Below, in pieces: positions 34,489 through 37,318 of a stretch of 37,318 nt of DNA. The position numbers and the translations under genes were made by a program. The DNA is from a virus. The notes under the pieces were generated by a model. That model saw only the letters and a program-made list of their open reading frames with translations. It had not been told where the DNA came from and did no database searches. The stretch is taken from the IMG/VR virus record IMGVR_UViG_3300014904_000020, positions 1-37,318 of that record; one strand, 5' to 3'. How positions within the stretch are numbered: the first letter of the stretch is position 1; the number at the start of each line of letters is the position of its first letter.

Positions 34489-36689
34489 TGAGTTGGAAAA
34501 GCATAGCTGGGAATCAAACTGTTTCTCGTGCCAATTTACAAAATGCAATAGATACGGGAGTATTTATTCAAAAAAATGGAGTGCCGGGAACTGAAATTAA
34601 TAGGCAAATAACAAAAGCCAATGCTCAAGATTATATACATACATGGGATTTATATCCTTCATTCAGAGCAAAAACATCAAACGAATTGCCTGTAAAAAGT
34701 AATTTAGCTGTTCAGTCTAACCAAATATATGCAGATCCATATCAACAAATTACAATAGGTAATACAAATAGAGATTGGGTATATAGTGTATTTCAAGCTA
34801 CTGGGGATAATTGGGGTTCAATCGCTTCTGCTACTGACTACAGATGCATATTAGCAGGCAAAAGATATGATTCAGGCAGTGGTGGTGGAAGTGCTTATGT
34901 TTCTAATGATTATGGAGAAACATTTACAAGATTAGATTCCATAATAACAACGAATGATGCATGTATGGGTGCAGCAATGAACTCTTATGGAGATTATATG
35001 ATTATAACTAAGCAAGTAGGTTCATTTGGTTCACAAAGAGCATATATATATTGGTCATATAATTCAGGAGTAAATTGGGCTGTAGGGTTTCATGATACTA
35101 CGGATTATAATTTCAATGGCGCAGCTATGTCTAGTGTTGGTGTATATGCTACAGTTTTAGGTTCTGATGGTACAAACTATTATGTATGGACATCAAATAG
35201 TTTTGGTTCTAGTTGGACTAAAACATATCTATGTAAGGGAATAAAGCAAATGCAAGGGGGGTGTGTTGGAATGTCTAAGTCAGGTCAATATCAATTACTA
35301 ACGCCTCCGAAGTCATCTTCTCCAGATATTGGTTATTTTTATGTTTCAAATGATTATGGAGCAACATGGACTACTATTAATTTAACGCCTATACCACTTG
35401 CTCCAAATGATATATTTTATGGATGCTCTGTTTCTGCTGGGGGAGATTATATGACAGTAGCATCTTATTCAAGCACATTAAGTTCAGCTAGAACATATAT
35501 ATCAAATGATTTTGGTATAACTTGGACAATTGTATCTGGTTCAAATGTTGCTCAAGCTGTAGATACTTCAGGTCAATTCCAGTATCAAAGTGGTCGTGCA
35601 TCTATTGATTATGGAAATACTTGGTCAACTGGCATAAGTGCTAATGCCATATCTGTAAATTCAACTACATATACTACTCCTTACATATATGGGATATTAA
35701 ATGGAGGTGGTTATCCAGTTGTTTCAACGGATCAGGGAGCTACGTTTAATGATTTAACTAGTATTGGGTATGGAGTATATAATGACATTGCTTGTTCAGG
35801 AGGCTCAAATAATGGTAAATATGTAGTAGTTGTTTCTAATGGTTCAGGAGGATATAGTTATTTATTTTATTCAAGTGATTATGGAGCAACATTTAGTACA
35901 CTTACATATTATGGAGGTACGAATGAATTTAAAAGAGTATGTATATCAGATGATGGTCAAAAGATGTTAGCAGCATTATATGATTCATCTACAAATAGAA
36001 GTACATTATTATATTCAACGAATGGGGCTACATTTAACACTTGTACAATAAGTGGTAATAGTTATGTAATTGGAGAAATAAAAACACTTTGTTTTGGTAA
36101 AAAAACAGGATTAAATGCTGGATTTACATTATATATTCAATCTAGTAATTCATCGTATATATTTAGATCAACTTATAATAATACAAATCAATATTTTCAA
36201 CAAAGTGTTGGATATGGAGGCAATAGTTTAAAGTATAATGATATGAGTTGTTCTGGAAATGGTAAATATAGAACATTAGTATCTAGAGATAATTCAGATA
36301 ATGCAGGAAGAATATTTCAATCTTCTGATTATGGCATAAACTGGTCTGAGGTATTATATTCAGGAAGTCCTGATGGTAGATATTCTGGATTATATTGTGA
36401 TACATCAGATAATGGTGTATCTATTGCAGGAGGAATTGATTATCAAGGTCTTACAAGTAAAATTTGGTATACTACAAATCAATGGAATAGTTATTCTTCT
36501 TATGTATTACCAGGTATTTTACCATTAGCAGCCCCATTAGTAGGTGGTATAAATGTATCTTCTGATTCTACATATTGGACAGTAGTTGATACAAACCAAG
36601 GAACTAGCTATACTAGTATAAATGCAGGAGGAACATGGACTCAGAATAGTATAGGTTCAACATTAAATTTTAAAAGACTTAGTAAATAA
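34488..36689 (+). CDS. BNR/Asp-box beta-propeller receptor-binding protein
   Basis: A 733-aa protein. The N-terminus (MSWKSIAGNQTVSRANLQN, then ITKANAQDYIHTW) looks like a virion-attachment segment. From about residue 139, Asp-box motifs (S-x-D-x-G-x-T-W/F) recur roughly every 40-60 residues: SNDYGETF, SYNSGVNW, SNSFGSSW, SNDYGATW, SNDFGITW, SIDYGNTW, STDQGATF, SSDYGATF, SSDYGINW and SINAGGTW. Such boxes mark the blades of sialidase- and BNR-type beta-propellers. The arginine triad of sialidases cannot be confirmed by eye, so binding of surface glycans is as likely as hydrolysis. Its ATG overlaps the fibre 2 stop, linking it to the receptor-binding module. Confidence 0.8.
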   Translation: MSWKSIAGNQTVSRANLQNAIDTGVFIQKNGVPGTEINRQITKANAQDYIHTWDLYPSFRAKTSNELPVKSNLAVQSNQIYADPYQQITIGNTNRDWVYSVFQATGDNWGSIASATDYRCILAGKRYDSGSGGGSAYVSNDYGETFTRLDSIITTNDACMGAAMNSYGDYMIITKQVGSFGSQRAYIYWSYNSGVNWAVGFHDTTDYNFNGAAMSSVGVYATVLGSDGTNYYVWTSNSFGSSWTKTYLCKGIKQMQGGCVGMSKSGQYQLLTPPKSSSPDIGYFYVSNDYGATWTTINLTPIPLAPNDIFYGCSVSAGGDYMTVASYSSTLSSARTYISNDFGITWTIVSGSNVAQAVDTSGQFQYQSGRASIDYGNTWSTGISANAISVNSTTYTTPYIYGILNGGGYPVVSTDQGATFNDLTSIGYGVYNDIACSGGSNNGKYVVVVSNGSGGYSYLFYSSDYGATFSTLTYYGGTNEFKRVCISDDGQKMLAALYDSSTNRSTLLYSTNGATFNTCTISGNSYVIGEIKTLCFGKKTGLNAGFTLYIQSSNSSYIFRSTYNNTNQYFQQSVGYGGNSLKYNDMSCSGNGKYRTLVSRDNSDNAGRIFQSSDYGINWSEVLYSGSPDGRYSGLYCDTSDNGVSIAGGIDYQGLTSKIWYTTNQWNSYSSYVLPGILPLAAPLVGGINVSSDSTYWTVVDTNQGTSYTSINAGGTWTQNSIGSTLNFKRLSK

Positions 36690-36694
36690 TTTAG

Positions 36695-36702
36695 TAAATT
36701 TG
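36695..36702 (+). promoter_or_regulatory. Promoter-like TAAATTTG
   Basis: TAAATTTG fits TAnnTTTG, shares the preceding TTTAG with the site at 2715 and lies 13 nt before the ATG at 36716, in a short gap after the propeller gene. Confidence 0.4.
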
Positions 36703-36715
36703 TAAAAATAATAAA

Positions 36716-37066
36716 ATGGCAGCAATTTATAATTGGGTTATATCTCAAATGGAAGAAAAACCAAAAGAAGGAACATTATTAGATGTGGTAACTAAAGTTT
36801 ACTTTATTAGAAGTGCTAATTTAGATTTTGAAGGAAAGACGTATTATTCAAAATATTATGGTTCTTATGACTGCCCTTCTCCTTCTTCAACTGATTATAC
36901 GGCTTATCCTGATTTAACAGAAAATCAAGTTATAGGATGGTTGGAAACTGGTTTAGATGTAAATGTTATTAATGCTCAATTAGATGCTCAAATTGAAGAA
37001 CAGATTAATCCTCCAATTATCGCTTTGCCATTGCCTTGGGCGATAACTACAGCAATTGCTCCATAA
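36716..37066 (+). CDS. Small conserved-type phage protein, unknown function
   Basis: A 116-aa protein with an A-rich leader and its own promoter-like site. The N-terminal half (IYNWVISQMEEKPKEGTLLDVVTKVYFI) followed by YYSKYYGSYDC and a stretch DLTENQVIGWLETGLDV resembles, from memory, a small family next to phage fibre genes (DUF7936-like: strand 'W.I..M...P..G..DVV', then 'LTE..VI.WL'). It ends with INPPIIALPLPWA. It could be a fibre-assembly or tail accessory protein; family identity is tentative and function unknown. Confidence 0.6.
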   Translation: MAAIYNWVISQMEEKPKEGTLLDVVTKVYFIRSANLDFEGKTYYSKYYGSYDCPSPSSTDYTAYPDLTENQVIGWLETGLDVNVINAQLDAQIEEQINPPIIALPLPWAITTAIAP

Positions 37067-37093
37067 ATATTTTTTTAATTAAATTAATTATAT

Positions 37094-37101
37094 TAATTTT
37101 G
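37094..37101 (+). promoter_or_regulatory. Promoter-like TAATTTTG
   Basis: TAATTTTG fits TAnnTTTG and lies 17 nt before the ATG at 37119, in a very AT-rich gap of about 50 nt that follows the 116-aa gene. Confidence 0.4.
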
Positions 37102-37118
37102 ATGAAAATATTAATATT

Positions 37119-37318
37119 ATGAAATCAATTGAATTAAAAGTATTTAAAGAGAACATTAATGGTAGAGAAACATTTCTTACAACATGGGATTTATTAAAAA
37201 GTGCCGTAAATGCACCTAGTCAGTCTGGTCATAATATTGATGAAATGATGAAAAGGCTGCGTTTGTTAGAAAAATTAGATGCTCACAAGGCATTATTTGA
37301 AATTAAACCCGATGATTT
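37119..37318 (+). CDS. Start of an unidentified gene, cut by the window end
   Basis: An ATG at 37119 opens a frame with no stop to the right edge (66 codons). It reads MKSIELKVFKENINGRETFL, then TTWDLLKSAVNAPSQSGHNI and a helical MMKRLRLLEKLDAHKALFEI. A promoter-like TAATTTTG lies 17 nt upstream. The part seen is short and helical with no recognisable motif, and resembles small phage proteins of unknown role. Reality of the gene is supported by the open frame, codon use like its neighbours and the promoter-like site. Confidence 0.6.
   Translation, partial: MKSIELKVFKENINGRETFLTTWDLLKSAVNAPSQSGHNIDEMMKRLRLLEKLDAHKALFEIKPDD

Overview
The window is a contiguous late (virion structure) region of an AT-rich tailed phage. 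Nearly every gene is on the + strand with very short gaps. The host is probably a member of the Bacteroidota: most starts have an A-rich leader rather than a Shine-Dalgarno sequence, and several genes carry a TATATTTG-type element (Bacteroidota -7 consensus TAnnTTTG) 13-18 nt before the start. The order large terminase, ~800-aa portal, scaffold-like protein, ~470-aa major capsid protein, small ring/adaptor proteins, then a giant muzzle/nozzle-like protein with internal virion proteins behind it resembles crAss-like phages (Crassvirales) or a related short-tailed Bacteroidota phage. That placement is inference from order, sizes and remembered family features, not from a database search.

Layout. 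Positions 1-2684: end of an HNH endonuclease, a coiled-coil protein in the small-terminase position, and TerL. 2715-8501: promoter-like site, portal with a Gln-rich tail, two small beta-rich proteins, acidic scaffold-like protein, major capsid protein, terminator-like hairpin. 8527-9475: unrecognised 297-aa protein and a clear intrinsic terminator. 9488-16771: promoter-like site, then connector/ring proteins with a phage GroES-like co-chaperonin among them, the 1206-aa muzzle-like protein, two paralogous small proteins and a conserved structural protein. 16771-25422: cupin-like protein, three probable internal/ejected proteins ending in a 1921-aa polyvalent protein with an ADP-ribosyltransferase-like domain, and a 52-aa protein. 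25445-27480: a GIY-YIG homing endonuclease, a beta-rich structural protein, an antisense NUMOD4/HNH endonuclease, and an unexplained structured element. 27504-37066: receptor-binding module with a Gly-rich adaptor, two collagen-like fibres ending in self-cleaving S74 chaperone domains, a BNR/Asp-box beta-propeller protein and a small protein. 37094-37318: promoter-like site and the start of another gene.

The genes form a packaging, capsid assembly, tail assembly, ejection and host-recognition series, interrupted by three homing endonucleases. The most unusual non-coding feature is the relatively GC-rich element at 27389-27469. It has two hairpins whose 8-nt loops are complementary over 7 nt (a possible kissing loop). 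On the - strand it lies between a promoter-like TAATTTTG and a U-tract directly before the HNH gene. No stretch longer than 300 bases lacks a gene.
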